Assembly (NCBI GenBank): GCA_937952305.1
Contig: CALFZO010000162.1
Coordinates: 32,268-96,267, forward strand
Origin: an uncultured Anaerolineales bacterium
Lineage (GTDB): Bacteria > Chloroflexota > Anaerolineae > Anaerolineales > UBA6663
Length of the DNA: 64,000 nt
Reading direction: 5' to 3'
Shown here: positions 7,941-16,477 of the stretch, piece after piece
How the letters are laid out: every line of letters begins with the position of its first letter
How positions within the stretch are numbered: the first letter of the stretch is position 1
Translations under genes and position numbers: made by a program
Notes under the pieces: generated by a model
The model's input: the letters and a program-made list of their open reading frames with translations, nothing else
What the model was told of the DNA's origin: nothing
Database searches by the model: none

Positions 7941-9282
7941 CGTGCTGGGCCTGGCGGCCGCGGCGCCGGTGCGCGCTCAGGCGCCGGCCGGCCCGGTGTA
8001 CGTCGTCCAGGCCGGCGACACGCTCTACGGCATCGCCCGGCAATTCGGCGTGCCCCTGGACGCGCTGCAGGCCGCGAACCCCACTGTGGATGCCGCGAAC
8101 CTGCCGGTCGGCCAGGCTTTGATCATCCCGGGCTACGCCGATGTCTCCGGCGCGCTGAGCGTCCATTTTCTTGGGCCGGGCGAAGCCCTGGATAGCTTGA
8201 TGCTGCGCTTCGGGTTGCAGCGCGCGACGCTGGTGCGCCTCAACCGGCTGGTCAACCCGGACCGGCTGTACATCAGCCAGCCCATCATTCTGGTGGACGC
8301 GCCGGATGCTGGCCCGCCTCTGGAGACGGGCGTGACGGTGACGGCACCGGACGGGGCCGGCCTGTTATCGGTGGCGGCGGCCGCCAACCAGAACCCGTGG
8401 GCGCTGGCGGCCGCTAACCGCCTGGCGCATCCGGGCGCCCTGCCACCCGGCGCCGCCATCGTGCAGCCCGGCGGGCAAGCCGCCCTGAAGGCTCTGCCGG
8501 CGCCGCTGGACGACATCCAACTGCGGCCGTTGCCGGCCGTCCAGGGCGGCACCCTGGTCGTCGCCGTGCGCACGCGCGAGGCCGTGCCCGTCACCGGCGC
8601 GTTGGGCGATTGGCCGCTCACGTTCAGCGTGGATCCGGCCGATCCCAAGCGCGCGGTGGCGCTGCTGGGCCTCTACCGCCTGGCCGAGCCCAACCTGTAC
8701 CCGTTGACGATCACGGCCGGCGGCGCGCGCTTCTCCCAGGCGCTGCCGGTGCGCGCCGCCGACTACGGTTCCGATCCGCCGCTGACCGTGGACCCGGCCA
8801 CCCTGGACCCGGCCAGCGTGCAGCCGGAACTGGAACGCGTGCTGGCCATCGTCCGGCAAGTGACGCCGACCCGACAGTGGGAGGGCGCCTTTCTGCTGCC
8901 GTCCGTCGGCGCGATCCGCTCGCGCTTCGGGTCACTGCGCGCCTACAACGGCGGCCCGTACGATTCGTTTCACGGCGGGGTGGATTTCTCCGGGGCGGAG
9001 GACCGGCCCATTACGGCGCCGGCGCCGGGGGTGGTGGTGCTCTCCGAGCCGCTGACGGTGCGCGGCCTGGCCACGATCATCGATCATGGCTGGGGCGTCT
9101 TCACCGGCTATTGGCATCAGTCGCAGAGCCTGGTCCAGGTGGGCGACCGTGTCAGCCCCGGGCAGATTATCGGCTACCAGGGCGCGACCGGGCGCGTCAC
9201 CGGCCCGCACCTGCACTGGGAGGTGTGGGTGGGCGGCTACCAGGTGGAGCCGCTCGCCTGGACGGAAGCCGTTTTTCCGTGA
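7897..9282 (+). CDS. Secreted LysM-LysM-M23 peptidase
   Basis: 461 residues from ATG 7897; the longer open frame was rejected because this start gives a clean signal peptide (residues 1-27, ending PVRAQA). LysM 1 is at about 34-78 (YVVQAGDTLYGIARQFGV), and a second LysM-like unit at about 88-135 (LGPGEALDSLMLRFGL). The C-terminal 130 residues are a LytM/M23 domain with the HGGVDFSG metal site and the HLHWEVW motif. Such enzymes cut or bind cell-wall peptides outside the membrane. The gene overlaps DUF192 by 44 bases. Confidence 0.9.
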   Translation: MSWFLKTARLLLVVSVLGLAAAAPVRAQAPAGPVYVVQAGDTLYGIARQFGVPLDALQAANPTVDAANLPVGQALIIPGYADVSGALSVHFLGPGEALDSLMLRFGLQRATLVRLNRLVNPDRLYISQPIILVDAPDAGPPLETGVTVTAPDGAGLLSVAAAANQNPWALAAANRLAHPGALPPGAAIVQPGGQAALKALPAPLDDIQLRPLPAVQGGTLVVAVRTREAVPVTGALGDWPLTFSVDPADPKRAVALLGLYRLAEPNLYPLTITAGGARFSQALPVRAADYGSDPPLTVDPATLDPASVQPELERVLAIVRQVTPTRQWEGAFLLPSVGAIRSRFGSLRAYNGGPYDSFHGGVDFSGAEDRPITAPAPGVVVLSEPLTVRGLATIIDHGWGVFTGYWHQSQSLVQVGDRVSPGQIIGYQGATGRVTGPHLHWEVWVGGYQVEPLAWTEAVFP

Positions 9283-9288
9283 GGCCGG

Positions 9289-9561
9289 TCACTCCTCGAC
9301 CGGCCCGCCGCTGTCGGCCAGGTCGCCCGTCTCCAACTCGTGGCGCTCGTACTGCTCGATGAGCGCCTGCGCCTCGGCCGCGCGGGCGTCGGGCACGAGC
9401 ACGTCCACTTCACCCATCGGGCCGACGGTGAGGGCGTAGACGGCCCCGGCGCTGTCCTGGGAGAGCTGCACCGGGAGCTCAGCCGACTCCAGCAGGCTCT
9501 TGATGATCTCGGCCTGGATCAGGCCGGCGGCGGTGTAGACAACGATCCATTGCGGCGGCAT
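9289..9561 (-). CDS. DUF2007-like putative signal-transducing protein
   Basis: 90 residues from ATG 9561, which has AAAGGA upstream; a longer start at 9606 is less likely. The opening WIVVYTAAGLIQAEIIKSLLE followed by a ferredoxin-like beta strand set (GPMGEVDVLVPD) fits DUF2007 (PF09413). These proteins have a GlnB-like fold and no assigned role. It converges on the M23 gene with a 6-base gap and diverges from the next gene. Confidence 0.7.
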   Translation of the reverse strand: MPPQWIVVYTAAGLIQAEIIKSLLESAELPVQLSQDSAGAVYALTVGPMGEVDVLVPDARAAEAQALIEQYERHELETGDLADSGGPVEE

Positions 9562-9590
9562 GGCGGCGTTTCCTTTGTTTGTGCCGGATA

Positions 9591-9618
9591 TTGCAAACCC
9601 GGTCACCCTGAGTATAAT
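9591..9618 (+). promoter_or_regulatory. Strong sigma-70-type promoter
   Basis: TTGCAA (9591-9596) and a perfect TATAAT (9613-9618) are 16 bases apart. It points at the operon beginning with the gene at 9661 and is the best consensus promoter seen in the window. Confidence 0.7.
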
Positions 9619-9660
9619 CCCTTAGCATTTTGTCGACAGGCACAGGATTGAGGCGAAGAC

Positions 9661-10575
9661 TTGAGCGGACCCCAGACACTGAAGGCTGATTATTGGGGCG
9701 CGGGCTTCTCGATTGAAGACGCGGACCTGGAATATCTCTACAACCTCCTGCTAGAAGAGGAGACCCCGCTGACCAGTCAGGAGATGACCCAAGTCATCAT
9801 CCAGCGGCGGGTGGAGCGCGAGGCTGAAGCGCTGAAGCGGCGCGAGCAGGGCGCGGTTCCCTATCTCCCCAAAGAAACCTACACGGTTGGCCAGCAGATC
9901 GCGTTCACGGCGCCGCGCTTTGTGATCGGCACGGTCGTGCGCCTGCGCGCCGGCCAGAACCCGGACCAGGGCCAGTTTGATGTCGTCGCCGTGGATTTCG
10001 GTGATGGCCGCCCGCCGCGCGAGTTCGCGGCCCGCCTGGCCGACCATCCGCTCAACACGCAGATGGTCTACCACGGCGATGCGGAACTGGCGGAGCCGGA
10101 GGAGCTGTTCAACCGCTACGGCGCGACGGTGGCCGTCAAACTGGAGGCGCGCCTCAAGGCTAGCCCGGACATCGTCCGTCTGGCCGGGCGCTGGTTCCCG
10201 CGGTCGCTGCTGGCCAACGTCAACATCGGCCACCTCAACCTGGCCGAGGCCGTGCTGGACATGGCCGGTGGCGGCCCGCTGCCCACCGAGGCCCTGCTCA
10301 AGGAAGTGGGCCTGCCCGCCAACGTCAACCCCCGCCTGCAGGCGTTCTCGCTGCACTACGCGCTGCAGGAGGATGAGCGCTTCGACGAAGTCGGCCCGTC
10401 CGGCCAGGTGCTCTGGTACCTGCGCCGCCTGGAGCCGCCCGAGGTGCTCTACCCGCCGCGCCGCCTGGAGAACGCCGCGCCCGAGTTCGACGCGGGCCGG
10501 TTGACGCCGGCCCTGCGCGCCCTGATTGACGAGATCGACGACGAGTTCTCGACCGAGGTCGGTGACGGCGACTGA
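9661..10575 (+). CDS. Uncharacterised protein with winged-helix-like C-terminal region
   Basis: 304 residues, apparently from TTG 9661, which follows a GAGG. The N-terminal part contains a charged helix (VIIQRRVEREAEALKRREQG), then a beta-rich segment with VGQQIAFTAPRFVIGTVVRL. Residues about 200-265 end in YALQEDERFDEVGPSG followed by WYLRRLEPPEV, which resembles the end of a winged-helix domain of the HARE-HTH/RpoE-delta kind. I do not recognise the family. It is first in an operon with two other unknown genes and a MoaD-like gene, behind a strong promoter. Confidence 0.6.
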   Translation: MSGPQTLKADYWGAGFSIEDADLEYLYNLLLEEETPLTSQEMTQVIIQRRVEREAEALKRREQGAVPYLPKETYTVGQQIAFTAPRFVIGTVVRLRAGQNPDQGQFDVVAVDFGDGRPPREFAARLADHPLNTQMVYHGDAELAEPEELFNRYGATVAVKLEARLKASPDIVRLAGRWFPRSLLANVNIGHLNLAEAVLDMAGGGPLPTEALLKEVGLPANVNPRLQAFSLHYALQEDERFDEVGPSGQVLWYLRRLEPPEVLYPPRRLENAAPEFDAGRLTPALRALIDEIDDEFSTEVGDGD

Positions 10576-11233
10576 GGTCGCGGTGACGTTGACGTTCCCG
10601 CATCGGCGCGTCGGCACCCTGCCGATCTCGCCGCGCCTGCGGCACTTCTTCCCGACCGCCCTCGAATCCCCGCGCATCCGCTTTGACCTGGTCGACGGCG
10701 ACACCGGCGAGCGCCTGCCGGGCTGGGTGGTGCAGAGCGGCCGGTACGTTTACGGCCTGGACGAGTGGTACAAAAAGCTCGACGTGCCGGTCGGCGGGCA
10801 GCTGACCGTCGGCGCCGGCGCGCAGCCGGGCGAGGTGGTGGTGAAGGCCGCCCGGCGCCGGCCGACGCGCGAATGGGTGCGCACAGCCGCGCCGGGCGCG
10901 GATGGCCGCCTGAGCTTCACGATGCAGAAACGCCTGATCGGCATCAACTACGATGACCTGATGGTCGTCGCCGTCGACAACTCCGGGGCCATCGACGACG
11001 TCTGGCTGAAGAGCCAGCATCTGCCCTTCGCGCGCCTGGTGGCCGATCTGTTCCGCGAGCTGGCCAAGCTGAACCCGCAGAGCGCCGTGCATGCCAAGAG
11101 CCTGTATGCGGCCGTCAACGTGGTGCGCCGCTGCCCGCCCGGCCCGATCTTTGTCGAGCTGTTGACCCGGCCCTATTTTGCGCACGTCGGCGATGCCTAC
11201 TGGCGCTTTGACCAATCGCAATGGACGGAGTAA
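10562..11233 (+). CDS. Uncharacterised protein, second gene of the unknown set
   Basis: 223 residues from GTG 10562, overlapping the previous gene by 14 bases; GTG 10583 is an alternative. The N-terminal 110 residues are beta-rich with LPGWVVQSGRYVYGLDEW and a glycine-rich turn VPVGGQLTVGAG. The C-terminal half is mostly helical with LPFARLVADLFRELAKLN. No catalytic motif is visible. The organisation could suit a DNA-binding barrel plus helical domain, but this is speculation from pattern only. The overlaps with both neighbours suggest the set makes proteins that act together. Confidence 0.6.
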   Translation: MTATEVAVTLTFPHRRVGTLPISPRLRHFFPTALESPRIRFDLVDGDTGERLPGWVVQSGRYVYGLDEWYKKLDVPVGGQLTVGAGAQPGEVVVKAARRRPTREWVRTAAPGADGRLSFTMQKRLIGINYDDLMVVAVDNSGAIDDVWLKSQHLPFARLVADLFRELAKLNPQSAVHAKSLYAAVNVVRRCPPGPIFVELLTRPYFAHVGDAYWRFDQSQWTE

Positions 11234-11237
11234 TCCG

Positions 11238-11690
11238 GTGAGCGTCCAGTTCTCTTCCTCGAGCGCCTTCGTCAAACCGACGCTGGAAACCGAATTTCAC
11301 ATTGACTTTGACTGGTGGGAGCGCGAGGGCCGCGAGCTGCGCGTGGACGTGCTCAAACACCTGCGGCCCGAGTCGCAGGCCGCCTTCGCCAACTACCGCG
11401 GCGGCGACACCGTCGACGCCGTCGACGCGGCCACCGGCGAGGTGCGCCCGGTGGACAAGCTGCAGTATCTGCTGCGGACCCAGTGTAAGCCGCTCGAGGA
11501 GTTCCTGACCGAGCACACCTCCATGGTGGACGCGGTCTTCCACGTCTTCCTGCACAACGGCAACAAGCCGCTGACGCCCTACGATCTCAGCGACGAGATC
11601 AACCGGCCGGCCCAGACGATCCTGCGCACGTTGTCTGGCCGCGTCGTCTACAAAGGCCTGCGCCCGGTGCTGAACCGCGACGCCGAATGA
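11238..11690 (+). CDS. Uncharacterised protein, third gene of the unknown set
   Basis: 150 residues from GTG 11238, four bases after the previous stop. The C-terminal segment reads KPLTPYDLSDEINRPAQTIL and then RTLSGRVVYKGLRPV, a helix-turn-helix plus wing pattern; the N-terminus has FHIDFDWWEREGRELR. Together with the first gene this suggests nucleic-acid binding, but the family is unknown to me. The TGA overlaps the ATG of the MoaD-like gene. Confidence 0.6.
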   Translation: MSVQFSSSSAFVKPTLETEFHIDFDWWEREGRELRVDVLKHLRPESQAAFANYRGGDTVDAVDAATGEVRPVDKLQYLLRTQCKPLEEFLTEHTSMVDAVFHVFLHNGNKPLTPYDLSDEINRPAQTILRTLSGRVVYKGLRPVLNRDAE

Positions 11691-12037
11691 GAGTCTTCGT
11701 CAAGCTGTTTGCCCTGCTGCGCGATCATCACCCCGGTCCCAATCGCTCGATTCCGCTCGTGGTCGAACTGCCGGAGGGCGCCCAGGTAGCTGATCTGCCG
11801 GCCGCGCTCAACCTGCCGCCCGGCCTGGTCCGTAACGCCTTCGTCAACAATCAGACCGTTTCACTGCAAACTCAGTTGAGCGACGGCGATCAGGTCAGCC
11901 TGTTTCCGCCCGTGGTGGGCGGCGCCGGGCGCCCGCGCGTCCTGACCACCCCGGCCGGGCCGGACCAGTCCCCCTGGGGAGACCGCCGTTGTGTCACCGC
12001 GGGCCGCCCAGACCAACCTCTACCTCCAGCGCCTTAA
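11687..12037 (+). CDS. MoaD/ThiS-like ubiquitin-fold protein with C-terminal extension
   Basis: 116 residues. Residues 1-79 are a MoaD-like beta-grasp domain: MRVFVKLFALLRDH, then SDGDQVSLFPPVVGG. MoaD normally ends in this Gly-Gly, which is adenylated and thiocarboxylated. Here 37 Pro/Arg-rich residues follow G78-G79, so use as a sulfur carrier would need proteolytic exposure of the di-glycine. The extension overlaps the AraC gene by 47 bases. No MoaE, MoeB or JAMM peptidase is in the window. It is coupled by ATGA to the unknown gene before it. Confidence 0.8.
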   Translation: MRVFVKLFALLRDHHPGPNRSIPLVVELPEGAQVADLPAALNLPPGLVRNAFVNNQTVSLQTQLSDGDQVSLFPPVVGGAGRPRVLTTPAGPDQSPWGDRRCVTAGRPDQPLPPAP

Positions 12038-12905
12038 CGCCGTCATCGGCCACGCCCGCGCGAACCTGACCGACGACCTCTCGCTGGAGGCGTTGGCGCG
12101 GGTGGCGGGCTTTTCGCCTTTCCACTTTCACCGCCTGTTCCGGTCCCTCACCGGCGAGACCCTCAGCGACCTGGTGGCCCGCCTGCGCCTCGAGCGCGCG
12201 GTCGCCTTGCTGCGCGCGACGCCGCGGCGCTCCATCACCGAGGCCGCTTACGCCAGCGGCTTTGCCTCAGTGTCCGTGTTCTCGCGCGCCTTCAAGCGGC
12301 GCTATGGCCTCAACGCCCGGCAGTGGGACCGGCAGGCTCCGCTGCAAGGTAGCAAGAATGGACAAGAATCGGCGGAATTTCCGCGCTATACTCTAGAAAA
12401 TTTGAGCGACTTGGCGGAGCGGGAGGGATTGGAGGTGCGTCTGCGCACCTTGGCGGCCCAGCGGCTGGCCTATATCCGCGTCTACGATTCCTACCGTAAG
12501 CCCGACCGGGTCGGGGAGGCTTATCAACGTCTGATCGCCTGGTTCTGCCGGAAGGGCGGCCGACTTGATCACACCACGCTGTACGGAATGTCACAGGACG
12601 ACCCGGATATCACGCCGCTGCGGCTGTGCCGCTTCGACTGGTGCCTGAAAGTGCCGGCCGACTGGCCGGCGGAAGACGAGATCAGCGTGCGGGAGTGGCC
12701 GGCCTGTCGCATCGCCGCCATCCGCTGCGTGGGCGATCTGCAACTGGAAGACAAAGCGTTTCAATACCTGTTCCGCTATTGGCTGCCGCGCAGCCGCTAC
12801 CAGCCCGCCAACCTGCCCGCCTTGGAGATCTATCGGCGGCTGCCGTCGGAGTTGGGCTGGGAGACGTACGACATGGATTGCGCCGTGCCGATCGTGCCGC
12901 TGTGA
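11991..12905 (+). CDS. AraC-family regulator with GyrI-like ligand domain
   Basis: 304 residues from GTG 11991 with GGGGAGA 8 bases upstream. Residues about 8-110 hold two helix-turn-helix motifs (LSLEALARVAGFSPFHFHRL and SITEAAYASGFASVSVFSRA), the AraC DNA-binding pair. Residues about 145-304 are a GyrI/Rob-type effector-binding domain (LAAQRLAYIRVYDSY, DITPLRLCRFDWCL, ELGWETYDMDCAVPI). This arrangement is that of Rob/AraC-GyrI regulators that respond to small hydrophobic or drug-like ligands. The gene downstream is a VOC protein, a possible target. Confidence 0.9.
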   Translation: MSPRAAQTNLYLQRLNAVIGHARANLTDDLSLEALARVAGFSPFHFHRLFRSLTGETLSDLVARLRLERAVALLRATPRRSITEAAYASGFASVSVFSRAFKRRYGLNARQWDRQAPLQGSKNGQESAEFPRYTLENLSDLAEREGLEVRLRTLAAQRLAYIRVYDSYRKPDRVGEAYQRLIAWFCRKGGRLDHTTLYGMSQDDPDITPLRLCRFDWCLKVPADWPAEDEISVREWPACRIAAIRCVGDLQLEDKAFQYLFRYWLPRSRYQPANLPALEIYRRLPSELGWETYDMDCAVPIVPL

Positions 12906-12967
12906 CGGCGCCGGCCGGCCGATGGGGCGTTGGCCGTTCCAAACACACAGCTTGAGAGGAGCACAGC

Positions 12968-13339
12968 ATGCAACTGGGCGCATTTTCCATCAGTCTGGCG
13001 GTGAAGGACTTGACGGCCTCGCGGGCCTTCTACGAGAAATTCGGTTTCAAGGTCTTTGGCGGCGACGCCGCCCAGAACTGGTTGATCCTGAAGAACGGCG
13101 ATCACCTGATCGGCTTGTTCCAGGGCATGTTTGAGAAGAACATGTTGACCTTCAACCCCGGCTGGGACAGCAACGCCCAGCCGGTGGAGGACTTCACCGA
13201 CGTGCGCGAACTGCAGCGGCAGCTCAAGGCGCAGGGCGTCCAGTTGGCGCCGGAAGCCGATGAGACGACCCAGGGCCCGGCCTACTTCATGGCGATCGAC
13301 CCGGATGGCAACCCGATCCTGGTGGATCAGCATCGCTGA
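12968..13339 (+). CDS. VOC-family (glyoxalase/bleomycin-resistance-like) protein
   Basis: 123 residues, with GAGGAG upstream of ATG 12968. Paired beta-alpha-beta modules are evident: FSISLAVKDLTASRAFYEKF with FGGDAAQNWLILK, and a second module ending PAYFMAIDPDGNPILVDQH. Family members are metal-dependent lyases, dioxygenases or drug-binding proteins; the substrate here is not readable. It sits 62 bases after the AraC/GyrI regulator, which may control it. Confidence 0.85.
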   Translation: MQLGAFSISLAVKDLTASRAFYEKFGFKVFGGDAAQNWLILKNGDHLIGLFQGMFEKNMLTFNPGWDSNAQPVEDFTDVRELQRQLKAQGVQLAPEADETTQGPAYFMAIDPDGNPILVDQHR

Positions 13340-13411
13340 CGAGCGGGCCGCGGCGGGCTGACCTCGGGCGTCGGACGCGCGTTTCGTATTACAATACGGC
13401 GCGACGAAGAC

Positions 13412-13485
13412 GCCCCTATAGCTTAAGTGGATAAAGCAAGCGCCTTCTAAGCGTTAGAGTGGGGGTTCGAGTCCCTCTAGGGGCA
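13412..13485 (+). tRNA. tRNA-Arg (anticodon TCT)
   Basis: A 74-base cloverleaf. The acceptor stem GCCCCTA/TAGGGGC pairs perfectly over 7 bp with discriminator A. The anticodon loop is CTTCTAA, giving anticodon TCT that reads AGA/AGG. The T-arm contains the GTTCGAGTC element. The 3' CCA is not encoded. A TACAAT box lies at 13390-13395, at a suitable distance to serve as a -10 element. Confidence 0.95.
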
Positions 13486-13487
13486 CT

Positions 13488-13523
13488 GCGCCGGACCGGT
13501 CCGTCACGGTCCGGCGCTTTGTT
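13488..13523 (+). terminator. Rho-independent terminator after tRNA-Arg
   Basis: An 11-bp perfect stem GCGCCGGACCG/CGGTCCGGCGC with an 8-base loop is followed by TTTGTT. It lies between the tRNA and the convergent kinase gene. Confidence 0.8.
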
Positions 13524-13534
13524 GTCTGCCGGCC

Positions 13535-15655
13535 TCAGTCCTCGCGCCGCGCCGACAGCGGCAGGCGCAGCGTGACGCGCGTGCCGCGCCCTGGCGCCGC
13601 GCCCACCTCCAGCGTCCCGCCGACGATGGCGAGCATGGCCTGATGCAGCGCCAGGCCGTGCCCACTCGGCGTCATCGTCGGCGCCGGCCCCACGCCATCG
13701 TCGTCCACGCACACCACCAATCCGGCCGCTTGCGTCACGGTCAGCGTCAGGCCCAGCGGCCCGCCGTCCGCGCCGCGGCCGTAGCGCGCCGCGTTGCGGA
13801 CCGCTTCGCGCGCGGCGTAAAAGAGCACCTCCACGGCCAGCGGCGCCAGCGCGGCGCAAGCGCGCTCCGCCTCAGCCGTGATCTGCCAGGCCACGGTCCC
13901 AAAAGCGCCGGGGAATTCCGTCGCGAGCAAGACCCGCAGCGCGGGCAGCAAACCCAGCCGCGCCGGCTCGGAGATCGGCCGCGCCGGCGCGCTTTGCAGC
14001 AGCCCGGCCAGCCGCTTGTGGACGCTGGTCAGCAGCGCCAGGGCGGCCGGGTCGGCGCCGTCCAGGCGCAGCAGGGCGGCGTGCAGTTCCGGCAGGACTT
14101 CATCGTGGACGAGCCGATGCGCGCGCCGGTCCAAGAGCTGGCTTTCGGCCAGGCGTTGGCGCTGGAGCGCCAGCAGCCGCCGCGCCATTTCGGCGCCGGC
14201 CTGGGCGTCGATCAGGCGCTCGCCGCTGGCCCGCGCCACCTCGATCGCCTCCTGCGTGTACAAGCCGCCATCCCGTTTCGGCCCCAGCAGCAGCGCCCCA
14301 ATCAGGCCGCGCTCGCTCCACAGCGGCACCAGCCAGACCGGCCCGTCCTCCGGCGGCAGCCCGAGGCGGGCCGGCTCGAGCGGCACCGCCATGGCCGCCC
14401 GGGCGTCAGCGGCCAGGGCGGCCAGCGTATCCAGCGGCGGAGCCGGCCGAGCGGCGGGGTGCGTCAGGGGCGGGCCGGCCAGCGGCGCCTGCGGACCCAG
14501 AGCTGCCAGGACCGCCCAGCGCGCGCCCAGGAGCGACTCACACAGGGCGCGAAACGGCGCGGCGCTGTCGACTTCGGTGGGCAAGGCCGGCGCGATGAGC
14601 TGTTCCACCACACGCTGGCTGGACACAAACGGCCGCAGCTGACGCATCGCGTCTTCGCGATCGGCGTGCGTGCGCCAGCTGAAGAGCGCGTAGAACAGCG
14701 TCATCAGCAGCGCCGTCAGCATCAGACTGTAGAGCGGGCGCAGCGCCAGGGCCAGGCCGCCGCCAATCACCAGGCTATAGCCGGCCGCCAGGAAGATGGC
14801 GTTGCGCCACTGGCCCCGCAGCCCGCCCCGCGGCAACGCCCGACCGGTGAAGATCTCGTAGGCGACGATGGCCTGGCCGGCCAGCACTGTGGCCGCCGCC
14901 ACCAAGCCGGCCGCCAGCACGTCTAGCACCGCCACCGTGGCCGTCAGATCCGGCAGCAGGTTGGCCGCGCGCCTCGTGGCGGCCAGGCCGACGGCCCAGG
15001 CCATCACGCCGGCCACGAGCAAGCTCAGCGCCAGCAGCACGCCGGACGTGCCGATCAGCCAGGGCCGCGCCCGCCGCCGGGCCAGGTCGCCCAGCAGCCG
15101 CGCCGAGGGGCCGGGCCGCGCCAGCGCGTCCAGCGAGAGGCCGATGCAAACCACGATCACCACCGGGTAGGCCAGCATCAAGACCGGCACGCCGGCCAGT
15201 GACGGCGTGGGCGCCAGCTGCAGCGTGGCCAGTTGCGTGAAGGTGGGGAAGGGGTTGGCGAAGGCCAGCAGGCCGAAGACGCCGAGCGTCCCGGCGCCGG
15301 CCAGGTACAGGCCGGGGCGGTGGCGGCGGTGGAAGGCGCTGCGCCAGTCGTCCCAGTAGCCGCCATACCAGAGCGTGATCGCGTACCAGGCGCACGGCAG
15401 GGCCGCGACCGGGAACCAACCCAGCCGCCACCAGAAATCCAGGCTGTTGCCGAGGCGGCCCAGGCCCAGCCCGAACAGCACCGTGTGCGTGACGAAGAAA
15501 CCGCCGGCCAGCAGCAGGCTGCTGCCGGCCAGGGCGACGCCGGCCGTGCGCCGGTCGGCCGCCAGGAGCACGGTCAGGCCCAGCCAGATCAGCAGGATGG
15601 TGTTGAACAGCGACAGCGCCAGCGCGGCCCAATCGATGAGCAGCAGGCCGCTCAT
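13535..15655 (-). CDS. Membrane sensor histidine kinase, HisKA_3/NarX-like
   Basis: 706 residues from ATG 15655, which overlaps the response regulator stop (ATGA). The N-terminal 330 residues hold about eight hydrophobic spans. A GAF-like region follows (about 360-500). The dimerisation helix has HRLVHDEVLPELHAALLRL with the phospho-acceptor His before Asp-Glu, as in HisKA_3 kinases. The ATPase domain shows REAVRNAARYGRG (N box), DDDGVG and SGHGLALH. It is expected to phosphorylate the LuxR-type regulator encoded just upstream. The ligand is unknown. Confidence 0.9.
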   Translation of the reverse strand: MSGLLLIDWAALALSLFNTILLIWLGLTVLLAADRRTAGVALAGSSLLLAGGFFVTHTVLFGLGLGRLGNSLDFWWRLGWFPVAALPCAWYAITLWYGGYWDDWRSAFHRRHRPGLYLAGAGTLGVFGLLAFANPFPTFTQLATLQLAPTPSLAGVPVLMLAYPVVIVVCIGLSLDALARPGPSARLLGDLARRRARPWLIGTSGVLLALSLLVAGVMAWAVGLAATRRAANLLPDLTATVAVLDVLAAGLVAAATVLAGQAIVAYEIFTGRALPRGGLRGQWRNAIFLAAGYSLVIGGGLALALRPLYSLMLTALLMTLFYALFSWRTHADREDAMRQLRPFVSSQRVVEQLIAPALPTEVDSAAPFRALCESLLGARWAVLAALGPQAPLAGPPLTHPAARPAPPLDTLAALAADARAAMAVPLEPARLGLPPEDGPVWLVPLWSERGLIGALLLGPKRDGGLYTQEAIEVARASGERLIDAQAGAEMARRLLALQRQRLAESQLLDRRAHRLVHDEVLPELHAALLRLDGADPAALALLTSVHKRLAGLLQSAPARPISEPARLGLLPALRVLLATEFPGAFGTVAWQITAEAERACAALAPLAVEVLFYAAREAVRNAARYGRGADGGPLGLTLTVTQAAGLVVCVDDDGVGPAPTMTPSGHGLALHQAMLAIVGGTLEVGAAPGRGTRVTLRLPLSARRED

Positions 15656-16398
15656 TCCCAGACTACCCAGGCGCCGGCCGCGTTCAGCACCCGCGCCACG
15701 CCGTCCGCGTCCCACGTGATCAGGCGGCCGGCCTGTGCGATCAGCGCCGCGCGCGTGCGCGCCACTTTCTCATCCGTGGTCGATTCGTCCAGGCCCCAGG
15801 CGGCGTAGATCTGGCCGTTGACGCGGCTGATCGTGCGCTTGTCGCGGAAGCCCAGGCGGGCCGCGATCTGCTCGTTGGTGAGGCCCTGCGCCAACAGCCG
15901 GGCCACGGCCTGCTCGTTGGGCTCCAGCAGGGCCAGCGGCGAGGTCTCGTCCTTGTGCCGGACGGCCTGCACGCGCGCTTCGATCTCGGGGTCGATGAAG
16001 CTGCGCCCGGCCACGGCATCGCGCAGGAGCGGCACGATCATGGCCGGCAGCAGGTAGTTGGATTTGCGCACGTAGGCGTAGTGGCTGAGGATGCCGGCCT
16101 GGCGGAACTCGCGGAAGTAGGCGTCGTCGTCCTGGATGGAGTAGAAGACGATCGGCAGGCGCGGCAGCTCGCGGCGCAAAGCGACGGCGGTCTGGATGCC
16201 GTTGAGCGGACCGGCCAACTGCACGTCCAGCAAGGCGGCGGCGGGCGGCGCCTCGGCGGCCAGGGCAAACGCCAGCGCGGCCTCGCCCGCGGCGCAGGCG
16301 TGCAGAACGCGCACCTGCCCGGTGGCCTCCAGGCCGTGGGCCAGCGCCGCGCGCAACTTCTCATTGTCCTCGACGAGCAGCAGAGTGAGCATGACCAT
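15652..16398 (-). CDS. Response regulator, receiver plus LuxR-type HTH
   Basis: 248 residues. The receiver has the acidic pair E-D in LLLVEDNEKLR and the phospho-Asp in AALLDVQLAGPLNG. The C-terminus has a LuxR-like helix-turn-helix (LEPNEQAVARLLAQGLTNEQ, then IAARLGFRDKRTISR) followed by about 60 further residues. The ATGA overlap with the kinase makes a cognate pair very likely. ATG 16392 is an alternative start. Confidence 0.88.
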   Translation of the reverse strand: MVMLTLLLVEDNEKLRAALAHGLEATGQVRVLHACAAGEAALAFALAAEAPPAAALLDVQLAGPLNGIQTAVALRRELPRLPIVFYSIQDDDAYFREFRQAGILSHYAYVRKSNYLLPAMIVPLLRDAVAGRSFIDPEIEARVQAVRHKDETSPLALLEPNEQAVARLLAQGLTNEQIAARLGFRDKRTISRVNGQIYAAWGLDESTTDEKVARTRAALIAQAGRLITWDADGVARVLNAAGAWVVWE

Positions 16399-16477
16399 GA
16401 GTGCTTGGGGCGCGTCCTGACCTGGCGCCTCGTCCTAATGAGCTGAGCCGGTTTGGCCCCGGCCGATGAACGGGAGG

